Below are positions 1 to 12,136 of a stretch of 64,000 nucleotides of DNA, piece by piece (the stretch's first letter is position 1; each line of letters opens with the position of its first letter). The DNA is from Aldrovandia affinis (taxonomy: Eukaryota; Chordata; Actinopteri; Notacanthiformes; Halosauridae). Made by a program: the position numbers and the translations under genes. Location of the stretch: positions 3,182,001 through 3,246,000 of the forward strand of contig JAINUG010000088.1 in the NCBI GenBank assembly GCA_029706075.1, written 5' to 3'. The notes under the pieces were generated by a model that saw nothing but the letters and a program-made list of their open reading frames with translations, did not search any database and was not told the origin of the DNA.

Positions 1-1779
1 ATTCATGCTTTGTTCACAACTCCCAAAATGTTTATTTCTGCTCATAGGTCTTCCTCCTAAGGTAATTTGCACAGTTCAAAGGTAATTTGATTTAGTTCTC
101 CTTACATCATTAGCAAACAAGAGGAAAGTTCAAATGTTTGGTTTCATCGTTCTCTGTCATCAAGGGAATGTTCCACACATATTACACAACATATCAAATT
201 ATTGATTTTGGGGTGCCGTTTTAATGAATGAGAGGGGATAAAGTGTTGGTGGGATATATATTACATACTCAGTGGTGATAATACCACAGTCTTTAGGTAG
301 GCCCAGTCCTTCAGAATGAGCAAATATTGTTATTATAAAGTGATGTTTATTGCTGCTTTTAATTAGGCAAAATGATTCCCATCTGTGTCAAAGTTATCGT
401 TCCTGCTCATTACCTATAAAGGGCTTCACAAGCGGGTTGATTATTAATTGGGCATGTCTTCAGAGCTCTGTAAAAGCCAGTCCTCTCGAGGCCATTATCA
501 TAATCCAACCTTGTTTATTTTCATTGCGATGCCAAAGCTGGGCAGGCGTACGAGCGAGAGGGGCAAGTGGGGTGAAGATCCGAGACCAGACGGTACCCGT
601 TTAGGGCTGTATTGGGAGTGAGTTGGATGGTTGTCCACTCTACCTGTCAGTCATTTACACCAGTAATTGATTAATGCCTACAAGGGCATGGTCAGCCCCC
701 CTGCATAAATATTCTATTTCTGCCTAATGTGTCTGACAAGGAGGGCTCTTCTTAATTCATTTGGAATGACTGCAGGGTTTTTTTCACACATTTCCCTTTC
801 TCATATTTGTATTCAGGAAAGGGTTTGCGGTTTATAAATGTGGTTGTTTCGACCAGACCTGCGTATGTGTATCCCACAGTACGGTCCCGTTGGCTGGATT
901 TATTTTTCTCAAGGTTCCCCTTTACCATGTATATGCATTTATGAATTTACAGGTAGGTGCCAAAGAAAAAAAAAACACGTGAGTAAATGAAGGGTTATGG
1001 CTGCTCTGTTATGGTGTGGGGCGAATATCAACAAAATGCCAAATGATGGAATTTCTCATGGAAGAATGTTATTGCATCCCTCCAACAGAGTTCCTGACAC
1101 TTGTAGAATCTATGCCAGGGCACATTGAAATGGTTCTGGTAGCTCTTGGTGGCCCATCAGCATTAAGATGCTTTATGTTGGTGTTTCCTTTATTTGGGCA
1201 GTTACCTGTATATATGCACAGCTGTTAGTCAATCAGAATCAAGTATTCATCCAAGCCATGGTATAAAATATATATATATATATATATTTCTTTTTTTTGC
1301 ACTTATGTACTTACAACCATGATTACACAGATTTAATTTTGTGACTTGAGTCACATTGGGTGGAGAACAGCACTTGAAATACAGCTGCAAACAGGGTTTA
1401 CAATACAGAGGTTTTCACTTCATGCATTGCCGATAAAATTTAAGCTAAGCTGAATCACAGGAAGTACGCTACTGTCACTTTTACTTTACCTACAGTGCAC
1501 AGGCCTACTTAAACAAAAATGTGGTTCACTGTGCTTGAGTGTGTATTTGCACTAGTCAAGCTTCTTGTCACATGTAATCAGTTATGTCATTATGAGTTAG
1601 GGCCCAACTTTTTACACTTTTAGAATTAAAAAACTGAACCATGATAACTAAAGTTTGAGCACTGCCTAAATTCATATCGGCCTAGTTTTTTCTAGCTTAT
1701 GAGCATACGTTATATTATATTATACATATTATATTAAGTGCAAGAACTAAAGACATTTGTGGAATTCTCACAGGCCGGG
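1..1779. other. unassigned non-coding DNA
   Basis: No convincing coding frame, RNA gene or mobile-element terminus was found. The open frames are short and low-complexity. A short (TA)n run lies near 1268-1286. AT-rich stretches with TAATTGATTAAT-like cores near 660-680 could be regulatory, but nothing visible proves it. Confidence 0.5.
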
Positions 1780-2215
1780 CTGGACAAGACTAAATAAGAT
1801 GTGATTGAACTAAAAACATCCATTTCCACACTAAACAAACAAGTACATTCCCTCGCCAAGGAGAATGATGCGAGTAACAATAATGGACTTACAAGCTAGG
1901 TCAATGAGAGATAATATTGTGGTCTCTGTCATACCTGAGAGGAAGTGAGCAGGCCCTGAACATCTGTTGAAAGCCTTCCTCCAAAACGATTTACAGCTAC
2001 CGGAGGACATTTTAAGGAACATTGCATTCACTCGAGTGCATCGACTTGGCAAAATTGAACCTGGGTCCGGATCATTTGCAAACAATCATCTCTGTCCACC
2101 ACCAAACTGGAACTTTACAGAGACAAGGAGATGATCATGAAGAGAGGATGCTTCTAAAAAGGTAGAAATCTCAAAAGGTACAATAATACCCACAGGAAGA
2201 TAATCGATGCATGTA
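1780..2215 (+). pseudogene. L1-like LINE ORF1 fragment (decayed)
   Basis: The plus strand encodes a stretch resembling the RNA-binding ORF1 protein of L1/Tx1-type LINEs. A coiled-coil-like Glu/Lys/Leu segment (about 1800-1880) is followed after a frame change by LQARSMRDNIVV, then by LQLPEDILRNIAFTRVHRLG. In the L1 family this is the start of the RRM-like domain and its conserved R-V-H-R-[IL]-G motif. Stops and frame changes interrupt it, for example just after the VIPERK segment. No endonuclease or reverse transcriptase follows. I see the motif; the L1 assignment is from knowledge of the family. Confidence 0.6.
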
Positions 2216-2254
2216 GATTGTTTTCATATCTTCTGTTTTCTGTAAAGCATCTAT

Positions 2255-2308
2255 AAGGCAGTTCTCTGTCAGGGATATACAAATAAAATTTAATTTAATT
2301 TAATTGAA
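2255..2308 (+). repeat. (TTTAA)n-type tail of a retroposon
   Basis: A sequence ending in AAATAAAATTTAATTTAATT forms a short pentameric tail on the plus strand. It resembles the simple tails of fish LINEs or SINEs. The body upstream is not recognisable, so the parent family is unknown. It may close the L1-like fragment just upstream, but its repeating tail is unlike a poly(A) L1 tail. Confidence 0.35.
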
Positions 2309-4462
2309 GGTCATTCCTGTCTTTAAAACACAGAGACAAATAATGTGAATGCAAAGCTGGTAGTTGACAAGCTGTTTATTAATGGACAGCTCTTTAGAGA
2401 TCCAGCAATCACAATTTGTTAGACACAAGCTAGCTAAATAGCATATATGTCTGGCATGATGGATATAAGATCATTATTGACATTCTCTTGTCAAAGGTTT
2501 ATATGGATAGGCTCACATGCAAGGACACTTAAGCTGTAAACTGGATAGGGTATTATTATGGTAATGTTGCATTCACTTCTTTACTCCCTCCTTCAATCCA
2601 GGGGAAATAATTCTAATTCTAATGAAAACTTAGAGAAGAAAAAGGATTATCACTTAAACGGGTCAAATCGGATATCTAGTCTTATTCAGGAAACCCCATT
2701 AACTGGAACATAAAATGGTTAAAAATAAATGGTTAAGTCAAATATTTTACTCCTCTTTTCATCCTAAAAGCAGAAGCATTGCTATTATTATCAATAAAAA
2801 TTCACTATTCAAACTTTCTTAAATCTCTCAAATAAGAACCCCAGTGAAAGAGCAGCCCTTGGAGGGCTAATCCATCATACCAACCACTGAGGGGAGGGAG
2901 ACGGGAGTATTCTCCCTTTCTCCTGCTATCAACACCAGCAGTACCCAACTCTGATCCCCCCCACACACACACATATACACAAAGCCCTGCTCCTGCTCAG
3001 CCTCCACAGTGCTGTCAGTAGCACGGTTCCACCACCCTTTCCCACACATATACACGTATACCCCCCCCCGGGACCGGGATAGGCCCTGATGGATGCTCCC
3101 CTCGTCCATCATCTCCACCCTCACCCCCTCCCCCCAAACAAGTGCTGTATAAAATGAATGTTTCTACTTTCTTTCTCTCTTCTTTCCCTGTCAGACTGTT
3201 TCCCTCTCTCTTTGTCTTCACTTGATCTAATCATGTTCATTGTTTCTTCAGCTCGTCTCTGCCTCATGGGCACTATACCCCCTCTGGACAAAGTGTGCTG
3301 TTCTAAGATGCAGAAAAATACATTTTGTGAGACATTTGTTCCCTGAATGCCTGTGTCTTCAGGTATTTTTATTATTACTGAAATATAGCATTCCAAAGGC
3401 AAACACTGGGATTTGTGTGCAATTTACACAAAGACCTTCTACTCTGTAAAAAGTAGTGTCTTACAGTTTTTCTCATGCACTTTGATACACTTTTCAAATG
3501 ATTGTGACAAAACCCAAACCAAAATCTCTCTTGCAAAAAGCCTGTTTGATTCAAATTTTACCAGTGCATCTTATAAGACCACATACCCACCAAAACTGCT
3601 GGAAATAAAGCCAATTAAAATAGCATTACAAACCCTGCAAACAAATGCCTTACATAATCAGAGACCAATCAGGCCTGAACATAATGCTTCTGTTGTGTTT
3701 GTGAGCAGAGATTTTCATCACCACCTGAAAAACAGCATGGGGGGAGAGGGGTGGGGATTGAATGATACATCCAGCCTTGGAATTGCACTTTGGTTGTGTC
3801 ATCACAGGGTTCAACTATTACCTGGAGAATCAACTCCTCATCAAGAGAATGAATAGTTGAATCAGGTGTGTTAGTGCTGGGCTAGAACAAAAGCTTTCAC
3901 ACTCAGTAGATATTGAGGATCAAATCTGAGCACCTCTGGTCTATACCGTGTGACAGTGCAGTAAAAATAAAAAGGATAAATATTTCTATCAGTCACTTTG
4001 TCACAAATCACTATACCTGCTTTAGCTTCCAAAAATCTGAAATAATTGCACACCCCCAAGAATGTAAAATGTATTATGAAGAGAAAACACAACATGTAGT
4101 CTGCCACTGCAGTCTTTGTTGTTGCACTACCAATGGAAGTAGTGCCTCAATCTCAATCTCATAACAAAACAAAAAAATGAAGTGGCCCAAAATCTGTGTA
4201 AGTACACTGTAATTACAGAAGTAAGTACAGTGTAACTGCTGTATATGTACACATTATTACATTGTACTTACAATTGTAAACATTGTACTTCAACAATTTA
4301 ATGTTGAACTTTGCTTGTTTGAAGTTCTTATTGTGATTGTGGAGGAATAGGAGAAATAATTGGTTAACTAGCACTTATGATTGTGACTGTGGGGACTTAA
4401 TTTTGACTGTAGTACAAAACAACACTTCAAATACATTTTTCCTCAGGTAAACTTTGACCTAG
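2309..4462. other. unassigned non-coding DNA
   Basis: No gene is supported. A C/A-rich patch with a C9 run lies near 2956-3070, and a pyrimidine-rich stretch near 3160-3220. At 4195-4300 repeated GTAAGTACA/TGTACTTAC words on both strands suggest the remnant of a small palindromic MITE, but I could not find matched ends. Confidence 0.45.
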
Positions 4463-5401
4463 CAATTATCCAGTGGTGGGCCATCAGGGCCTGCAAGGCC
4501 TTCTCTGCTGGCCTAAAAAATATCTGAATCACAGACTGATGTTAATTATATTTTGTCCATGAATACTTATTAAATAATTCCAAATGGTCTGTCCGCTTCC
4601 TTTCATAGTTTTTCCCCTGGTTGCGCTGCTTCCAGACGTGTATTTTCATATTAAAGCATTTAACCAATCACATTTCAGCCATCATTTGTTGCCAGGGTCA
4701 AAGAAATCTGCCTGGAGGCCTTCACAATCAGTTCTGCGGGCCCTGTAGCATAAAATAAGTGTCGATCAAACTGTTGCTTCAACCAATCAGATTTTGAGTT
4801 GGCGACACCAAGGCCTTCTAGCAGGCGTACGGTAACGTCAGTGTATTCACACCCTTTGATTGGATAGTCAGAGAGTGTACTAGCCAGAGCTAGCGAGCGG
4901 ACATTTTCAGCCCTAAAGTGAATTAAAACTTATGCCAGAAATACGACAGGGCAGGCTCGACTTTCAGCATTTCAGCTTCGATGGCGTTAGAAAAGGACTT
5001 CTTGATGGAACTGAAACGCACGGATAATCTGTACGACAGAGTAATTTAACTCTTTTTGAGGAAAGAAAGGAGGATGGATTTTGTGTACAAATAATAAGGA
5101 TTTTTGGTGAGTAAAATGTTGCTATTTTCCTAAATAATATTGCAATTTTATGAGGTTATTATTGATGCTTTTTTTATGTGTGTCAAGGAGACTTGTGCAC
5201 CCCGGGTTTGTTTCTTCAGTAAAGGCATTTATTCTGGCTACACGAGTTATCTATCTGCGATGCAACTGCTCTTTATACTGCATTTCTGCATAATAAGATG
5301 GTTTTTATAGCCATAAAATAGTTATTGAGGGGTGGATTGATTCAGACGGAGCGCTACTGAAGGCCTAGGTGTGAAATGCACGGCCCGCCACTGCAATTAT
5401 C
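4463..5401 (+). mobile_element. hAT-type non-autonomous DNA transposon, copy 1
   Basis: The element body is 4471-5393 (923 bp). It begins CAGTGGTGGGCC and ends GGCCCGCCACTG, a 12-bp terminal inverted repeat with one mismatch. It is flanked by an exact 8-bp duplication CAATTATC (4463-4470 and 5394-5401). Terminal CAGTGG and an 8-bp duplication are hallmarks of hAT transposons. Inside, from 4895 to about 5050, is the remnant of a hAT C-terminal dimerisation region (ERTFSALK, then KTYARNTTGQARLS-like residues, then a tail reading MELKRTDNLYDRVI), broken by a stop. The copy is therefore an internally deleted derivative of an autonomous hAT. A second copy lies at 31077-32575. Confidence 0.9.
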
Positions 5402-5801
5402 ATATGCAGGCCAAAGATGTTCCAATGCCTACTCCCAGATCTGAAGAGATTTATTCAGCAAAGTAACTGAATAAATATTGATGTCATAGCTATGTTACCT
5501 GTTGCGCGAATGTTGTCTTATTTTCAATAACGATTTGAACATTTTGGCATAAATCAGCCAAAGCATGCTGTATGAAACTATTCCAATATTTCCATCTGGT
5601 ATTTCAAGGTCAGAATTCAAGAGAGGAGATAGTTAACACCCTGGAAATGGTATTTAAACTCACTTTTGATTGGTGTTGCAATTTGCAATTGATTGATTTG
5701 TAAGTAGGATACTGCTTTCAATTGTGAAAATGTGTTTGTTGACACTTCTGTATGACATATCATGCCCGTCCTGGAGCAAAGTTGTAGTTGAAATTAGTGG
5801 G
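5402..5801. other. unassigned non-coding DNA
   Basis: This is AT-rich unique-looking sequence between the hAT element and the SINE. No reading frame or repeat end is supported. Confidence 0.5.
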
Positions 5802-6175
5802 TGGATATTTTTAAACTCGGCACGGTGGTGCAGTGGATAGCGCTGTCGCCTCACAGCAAGAAGGTCTCGGGTTCGAATCCAGGCCGGGGGCCTTTCTGTG
5901 CGGAGTTTGCATGTTCTTGTCCGCGTGGGTTTCCTCCGGGTACTCCGGTTTCCTCCCACAGTCCAAAGACATGCACGTTAGGCTAATTGGAGAGTCTAAA
6001 TTGCCCGTAGGTGTGAGTGAATGGTGTGTGTGCCCTGCGATGGATTGGCGACCTGTCCAGGGTGTATTCCTGCCTCTCGCCCGGAACGCATGCTGGGATA
6101 GGCTCCAGCCCCCCGCGACCCTGACCAGGAATAAGCGGCTTAGATAATGGATGGATGGATGGATATTTTTAAACT
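5802..6175 (+). mobile_element. tRNA-derived SINE with (TGGA)n tail, copy 1
   Basis: The body starts GGCACGGTGGTGCAGTGG (pol III A-box region). A B-box follows, GGGTTCGAATCC, near 5868-5880. The body ends GCGGCTTAGATAATGG plus a short (ATGG)n tail. The flanking duplication TGGATATTTTTAAACT (16 bp) is exact at 5802-5817 and 6160-6175, the signature of LINE-mediated retroposition. This is the abundant fish SINE class with TGGA tails (AFC-like; the exact family name is from memory). A second copy is at 26588-26952. Reading frames on both strands here are SINE sequence, not proteins. Confidence 0.9.
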
Positions 6176-8383
6176 GCACAAACTTATAAAACAATTGAAA
6201 GCAAATCAAGCAAAGCATTGTTTTAGGACAGCCTAAAGGAAAAATAAAAATATAAGGAACAAAATTGCTATTGATGGGATGCCTTGAATTTTTAATGGAG
6301 CACAATATTTGATATGTTGGTGTTGAATTTAATCATAGACAGATAATTTGTTGTTACCTCTTTTATGACTTTTATGACCTCTTTTATGAAACAACACCAA
6401 TTTATAGACTTGCGCCCTTGCACCAACACTCAGATTGGCACTTAATTGTATAATTGGTCATGTTTATTTGAGTAATTGCTAATAATTACCGGAAATTGAG
6501 TGCCTACAGAACCTTGAGGATCATAAAGAAACTGCAGCTTCCTGAGAGATGTTGTGAAAAATGCATGCCCTTAGTTATACTGCAGTTATCTGAGACAACA
6601 GAACTAACCATAATCGTACCACATATCGTCTGGTTCCAGCAACTGAAGTCAATGTTCCAGTAGTTTTCTCCTGACCTCTAATTTCACAGGCTGTCTGTGT
6701 CCTGTTTTATGTCACACACCCTGTAAAATTGATAGTGCTGCCCTATGGGGTGCTAATTGTTACATGTTCTGTTCAAGCTAATGGCAAATAACCTTATATT
6801 GCTGTCAGCATCCATTCAGTGATTGTAAAACGCTCGGTTATAAACTACTGTGTGGGGGGGTGCAAATGCAATCTTTGTGCTTGGTTAGAGTCTGTTCATG
6901 AGCTCACATTTCCAGATTTATTTTTTTGTGCTACATAATTAGGACTCTGTTTAATGCCTCTATTATATTTAACCTGTACAATGTATGGCCTGGAATCAAG
7001 CACCTGTCTGTTAAATGTTCTGTTGTTCAATTATAAGTGACTGATTTATTGAGTTTTAATGTGCTCAACTTTGGGGGCTTAAGGGCATTGTGGATGAAAA
7101 CATGTTTTCTGAGAACATTGTTTTTTTATTCGAGAAGGACACTCAAGTTTACAATGTAAATATTTTAGAGAGCAGTTATGGCATGATACAACCCCCTGCA
7201 CCCCCCACAATCTCTCTCTCTCTCTCTCTCTTTATTTCTTTCTCCTGAGCTGGGCTATATTTACCAAAAATCCGAAGAACAGTTGACATTAAACAGTTAT
7301 GTCATGCACTTTAACTTTCAGTTTGCATATCCACAGAGCATACAGTTTTATGGTACACGGTGTGTCCATATCAGTCCACAAATCTGAATCTTCCTTTTCA
7401 TGGGGACAGTCTGCATTATACCAGAGTTGGTTAGGAAATCACTCAGTACAGGTCCATATGGCAGCCAAACGGATCGTCAACATGAATGGGAAGTGCAAAG
7501 ACACACTTCATCACACCTCATTTATCACTGTCCAGCCACAATCAGGGGACACAAATGAAGCTACTGTAAGACTACATCATTTTTGCCAGATAAGATTCTG
7601 TAATACACACAGCTTTGCGGGGGGTTGTTAGGGAAATCAGTGGGGTGTTAGTTCATAGTCCAGCTGACTGGTAAAAGTAAGTAATGGTGCTAGCTGTGAG
7701 ACTGTGAGAGGTACGGGCATAGGCAGATTCTATTATTGTTCAGCTGCATTCCAGGGACAAAACTGAAGCTAAAGTAAAAATCTTGGCAAAACTCTACTTG
7801 GCTCTGCTAAACTCGTGAAAAGAGGGTAATGGGTCCCAATCGAATGTGGCAGTCCCTCTCAGTGTACCCTGATGCAATGGAAAAGCACAGGTATGGATAC
7901 AGTCCCAGCTAACATAATGTTCAAATGTTTTTGCAACATTTTAAAAAGGTTCACATCATTATATTCTTTCACAATGAGCTGGTGATTTGTGAGTTATCTT
8001 TGTAAAACTCCAGGTGTAATATTACAGTTAAATTAAAAATACACTGTAAGACATTGTTGAGGGAGTTTATTATAAAAATGTGATGTAATACTACGTAATG
8101 TAATGACCACTCCACTGTATAGAAAGGTCATTCACTAGCACGTCAACAGGGGGGAAAAAACGAATGCAAGTATTCATTATCGAGTGTCATAATCTCATTT
8201 GTGTTCTGAAAGGCCTTTCAGGGTTTTCCCTTGGGAGAGCCAAGTATAAATGTACTGTGTTATCAGCTATTTAAATCAAGCATAATTACTTCATTAAATC
8301 CGCCTCATGTAATCTAGAAAAACCATTGTGAAAGAAAGCTTGTCCTTGCACGTTTGTGTTTTTTTGTGCCAACTGAACATCAG
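6176..8383. other. unassigned non-coding DNA
   Basis: No gene or clear mobile element was found. A short (CT)n run lies near 7210-7231. The 110-codon frame near 7300-7630 has no recognisable domain. The region is AT-rich and looks unique. Confidence 0.45.
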
Positions 8384-8540
8384 TGTGTATGTGTGTGTAT
8401 ACTTTATATGTGCATGTTGAATGTATGTGTGTGCACTATATTTGTATGTGTGTTCATGAGTGTATGTGTGTGTGTACATGTTTGCGCATGCATATTTGTG
8501 TGTATGCATGTGTTTGCGTGTGTGTGTGTGTTTGTGTTTA
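8384..8540. repeat. TG-rich microsatellite
   Basis: An interrupted TG/TATG tract with alternating purine-pyrimidine sequence. It creates long Cys/Val/Met and His/Thr frames on the two strands that are not genes. Confidence 0.9.
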
Positions 8541-8934
8541 TTTTTATTATTATTATAATTATACAACTTATTATTTAAAAGTATGCAACGTGCCTCCAGG
8601 ATGTTTGTAGGATTTTGAAAATATTCATTTTTATCAATGTATTTTCTTCAATAACCTTACAAATGACATTGAGCGGTACCCATGCCCCTTCTGATGTTGC
8701 TGGTCTTTGGGGGAAACCATGCTGCTTTACAGCCTGACTCCCCTGCTACTGTAATACAGACCTCAGCAGAAGATTCAACCAATCAGGAGGAAAAAACTGC
8801 ATATGGGTCAATGATCCCTTGACCCTGTGACATCAGAATAGAATGCTGCTGAATTATGGCTTCAGTAATTCTGAATTGCAGAGAGACTCTAAAAGTCAAC
8901 ACCACAGAGGTTAAAGCCAATCAGAACAGAGAGC

Positions 8935-8979
8935 ACGAGAGAAAGAGAGAGAGAGAGCAAGAGAGAAAGAGAGAGAGAT

Positions 8980-9056
<77 letters not shown>
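8935..9056. repeat. (GA)n microsatellite
   Basis: A near-pure GA tract of about 120 bp with a few AAAG and TAAA interruptions. It forms a long homopurine strand, so triplex formation is possible. No coding content. Confidence 0.95.
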
Positions 9057-9071
<15 letters not shown>

Positions 9072-9559
9072 ATATTAGAGAGAGAAAAGAAAAAATTAGA
9101 GAGAGACTATGGAGTGAGAAAACAGAGGGATCTGAACATATAAACTATCTGGTCATTGCATTGCAGTGAATGTAAGAATTTGTAAAGCTTGATGTTCCAG
9201 TAAAATGTTCATCACCACCATTCGTTGCCACCTGATCGAGCCATGGCCATCCTGGAACAGCTAGCAAAGGCTAGCAAATTTTATATGGAGATTTAACATG
9301 TGGCTACAAACCTGGTGCAGGAAAGAGGGGTACAGGTTTATGGGGCACTGGGACTCCTTTTGGAACAGGGGTGACCTGTACAAGTGGGACGGGCTACACT
9401 TGAACTGGAGGGGTACAGCTGCATTGGGTCAGCGTATGCTCAGGGTAGCAGAGGAATATTTAAACTAGGGACTGGGGGTGGTTCGGCACAGTTATGTGTG
9501 GAGGGGAAGGACAACGTAAATGTGAGTAAGGCTCTGAAGTTCAAGCATAAAAAATAAAT

Positions 9560-10000
9560 TTTTGAAACTGGAGGCTGTCATGTTGAATGGGGGTTATGGC
9601 ATTGTTGGGATTACTGAGACATGGCTTGGCGCAGCGGATGGGGATGAATATAATGTAGGAAGGATAGAACTAATAAAAGAGGAGGGGGAGTGGCCCTTTA
9701 TGTGAAAGACTGTCTTAATGTGCAGGAAATTCCAGGTATAAACTCATTAGTTTCTTGTGAGGACATCTGAATTAGATTACTGGGAGATCATGAGAAGGGC
9801 CTTAATATAGGAGTATGCTATAGACCTCCAGCTTCAGACAGTAACATAAATAGTACGCTCTTTGGTAACATAAAACAAACCTGTGCTGAAGGAGAGACGA
9901 TAATAATGGGTGACTTCAATTACCCCTCTATTAATTGGGAGGTAGTGACAGGTCAGGGCAAATGTGAAGATGAGTTTTGAGATATGGTCAATGACTGCTT
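9560..10000 (+). pseudogene. CR1 endonuclease domain remnant
   Basis: This is the apurinic/apyrimidinic-type endonuclease of the LINE, which nicks target DNA for target-primed reverse transcription. Visible family motifs are ITETWLG (N-terminal catalytic region) and MGDFNYPSINWE (the GDFN catalytic block). The frame shifts between them, and the pieces do not form one open frame, so this is a dead copy. It lies directly upstream of the reverse transcriptase frame, as expected for CR1 ORF2. Confidence 0.7.
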
Positions 10001-10303
10001 TTTGGTACAGTCTGTTACTCAGCCTACGAGAGGGAAATCAATACTGGATCTGGTTTTGTGTAACAATCCTGTGCTGAATTTGCAGCACAGAGGTAGGAGA
10101 ACCACTAGCAAGTGACCACAGTGCAGTTATTTTTGATATTTTTTGGCAAGTTAAGACAACCTCCTCTAACTCTAGAATTTTGAATTTTAGATGAGCTGAC
10201 TTTAATAAAATGAGAGAGAATTTAAGTAATATAGATTGGGTAAAACTTCTAGATTACAGAACTGTGAATGAAAAATTGACTATATTTAAAAGGGTTATTG
10301 TAG

Positions 10304-11194
10304 ATGTACAGTGTAAATTTGCGACTGTACAGAGTATATAAAAAGGATAACTCAGAGAAAAACAAGTTAAATTATTGTAATATGCGGGCTAAGGCTAAAA
10401 AGGAAATAAGATCAGCTAAAAGGTGGTTTGAAATTAAAATTTCCAAAGATGCAAAAAGTAATCCTAAGAAGTTTTTTCAATATTGTAGTAGAAAAAGGAA
10501 AGTTAAGGATGAGGTTAAGTGCATTAAGAATAAGGAAGGAACTTTGGTTTATAATAATAAGGATATTGCTAACACACTAAACAGTTACTTTGTTGAGAGC
10601 TTTACTAGAGAAGAGGTTATAAATATGCCTAAATGTATAGACAAGGTACAGAATGTTTTGGAGGACTTTGAGATAAGGGATGCAGAAGTACTACAAAAAC
10701 TTAAGACAAATAAGGCAGCAGGCCCAGATGGCATATATCCCAGAGTACTCAAAGAACTTGGGGAAATTATATATAAACCATTGACAGATATTTTCATTCA
10801 ATCCATAATCACTGGAGAAATACCAGATGACTGGAAGCAGGGTAGTATAATTCCAATATATAAGAAGGGGGACCGTACTGACCCATGGAACTATAGGCCT
10901 GTCAGTTTAACTTGCATCACATGTAAACTGCTGGAATGTATTATTAGGGATAAGTTGGAATCATTCTTGAAAAATAATAGTATTTTAAGGGAGAGCCAAC
11001 ATGGTTTTCTCAAAGGGAGGTCATGCCTAACAAACCTCCTGGACTTTTTTGAAGAGGCTACAAAATGTGTTGACCTGAACCAGGCTTATGATATTATATA
11101 TTTGGACTTTAAGAAAGCATTTGACAAGGTACCACATGAGAGGCTCATTGCTAAAATGAATTCAGTAGAAATTGCAGGAGTAGTTTCAGAGTAG
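10304..11194 (+). pseudogene. CR1-type reverse transcriptase (partial, truncated)
   Basis: An open frame of 296 codons covers the linker and the first half of a non-LTR reverse transcriptase. It has KAAGPDGIYPRVLKEL (finger region), IPIYKKGDRTDPWNYRPVSL, QHGFLKGRSCLTNLL, and motif A YLDFKKAFDKVPHERL with the catalytic Asp at residue 268. A TAG stop ends it. Past the stop, PQGSVLGPLLFLIYINDL (about 11279-11332) and FADDTKL (about 11370) continue the domain, so the enzyme was longer and is interrupted. After FADDTKL the sequence jumps to the C-terminal region, so the connecting part has been lost. The start codon listed is simply the first Met of the open frame. Confidence 0.85.
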
Positions 11195-11396
11195 GTTCAT
11201 AATTGGCTGCAAGGGCAAATACAAAGAGTAACAGTAGGTGGGGCCGTATCTGACCTCAGTGCTGTGGGCAGTGGTGTCCCGCAGGGATCGGTGCTGGGAC
11301 CTCTGCTCTTCCTTATTTACATAAATGATCTTGATATGGATGTTAGTAGCAAAATAGTTATATATTATATTTGCAGATGATACTAAACTTGGGGGT

Positions 11397-11623
11397 ATGA
11401 AACCTGGTATGAAACGTAAAAGTTATGATGATAGACTTAAGGCATTTAAGCTTAGCAAACGGAGCCTTAGGGGGGATTTGATTGAGGTTTTTAAATTCCT
11501 AAAAGGGATTAACAAAGTGAAATACCAAAGATTTTTGATGATAAGTGGGGTCAGCAGAACAAGAGGCCACAGGTGGAAATTAGTTAAAGGCAACAGGAAC
11601 AGCTTGCCAGATCGGGTAGTAGA
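11397..11623 (+). pseudogene. CR1 ORF2 C-terminal fragment
   Basis: The frame DDRLKAFKLSKRSLRGDLIE, then VFKFLKGINKV and NRNSLPDRVVD, is the conserved tail of CR1/jockey-type ORF2 proteins. It breaks exactly at the Gypsy LTR. The remaining residues (VEAETLGLFKSRLDAVLD) occur at 17885-17940 past the LTR element, which shows that insertion split the gene. Confidence 0.8.
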
Positions 11624-12097
11624 TGTCACGGTTCCACGTATTCATGCCACGTTTTATGTGTTATTTATGTCTTGTTTCATTTCATGTCATGTCTTGATTC
11701 TGTTTTCATGTTACGTTTCTGTTCATGTTTAAAGCATACACGTTTTCATGTTGTTTCCGCAAATCTTGCGTTCATGCTTTCTCTCTCTCTCGCTGTCACT
11801 CACGTTTCCTTATTGTTTCCCCTCCTTGTCTGATTACTAATTTACTAACGATTAGATAGGTTTATTGTTTCTGCTAGCACGATTGGCAATTTAGTAACTC
11901 TAATTGCCAATGTGCTGGAGATTTACTAACTCACTAACCATGTGTGTTCATGTCAATTTACTAATCTACTAACGCTAGGTCAGGATAGGATAATTACTAA
12001 CAACGACTAATTATCTTGTTACCTTGTTATGCTCTCCTCAGCTGTTTTCTGTTTCGCTCTGTTCTCAAGCTAAGTGTCTGCACCTGTCTACACCTGC

Positions 12098-12136
12098 ATA
12101 TAAGCTCAGTGTTTTTGTCACGTCTTTGCGAAATTG
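12098..12136 (+). promoter_or_regulatory. Gypsy-1 LTR core promoter and predicted RNA 5' end
   Basis: ATATAAG (12098-12104) is a TATA box. The word GCGAAATTG begins at 12128, 29 nt after the T of TATA, where pol II would start. The same word in antisense (CAATTTCGC) lies just after the LTR at 12603-12611. The 3' LTR keeps the same spacing (TATA 17382, GCGAAATTG 17411-17419). The start site itself is inferred from spacing. Confidence 0.7.

Larger units (their letters stand above)
9290..11623 (+). mobile_element. CR1-type LINE, 5' part (interrupted by Gypsy element)
   Basis: The pieces of a CR1-clade LINE occur in order on the plus strand. First is the end of an ORF1 esterase-like domain (DLYKWDGLHLNWRGTAALG, about 9370-9430). 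Then come endonuclease motifs (GIVGITETWLGAADGDE near 9600; MGDFNYPSINWE near 9906), the reverse transcriptase, and the C-terminal region ending NSLPDRVVD at 11623. The LINE resumes at 17884 after the Gypsy insertion. Beyond the LTR element its 3' end carries ATTCTTATGTTCTTATG, matching the octamer-like tail of CR1. ORF1 is incomplete at the 5' side, several frames are broken, and RT sequence after the FADD motif is deleted. Confidence 0.85.

Noticed and set aside
2867-3402. Overlapping minus-strand frames of 68 to 93 codons
   Set aside because: Three frames overlap in simple C/A- and pyrimidine-rich sequence; none shows a family motif.
5660-6305. Overlapping 99- to 164-codon frames on both strands
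   Set aside because: They lie in the TGGA-tailed SINE; the same artefactual peptides recur at 26558-26898.
7299-7631. 110-codon plus-strand frame as a possible gene
   Set aside because: No recognisable domain, no splice or promoter context, and length is within chance for AT-rich DNA.
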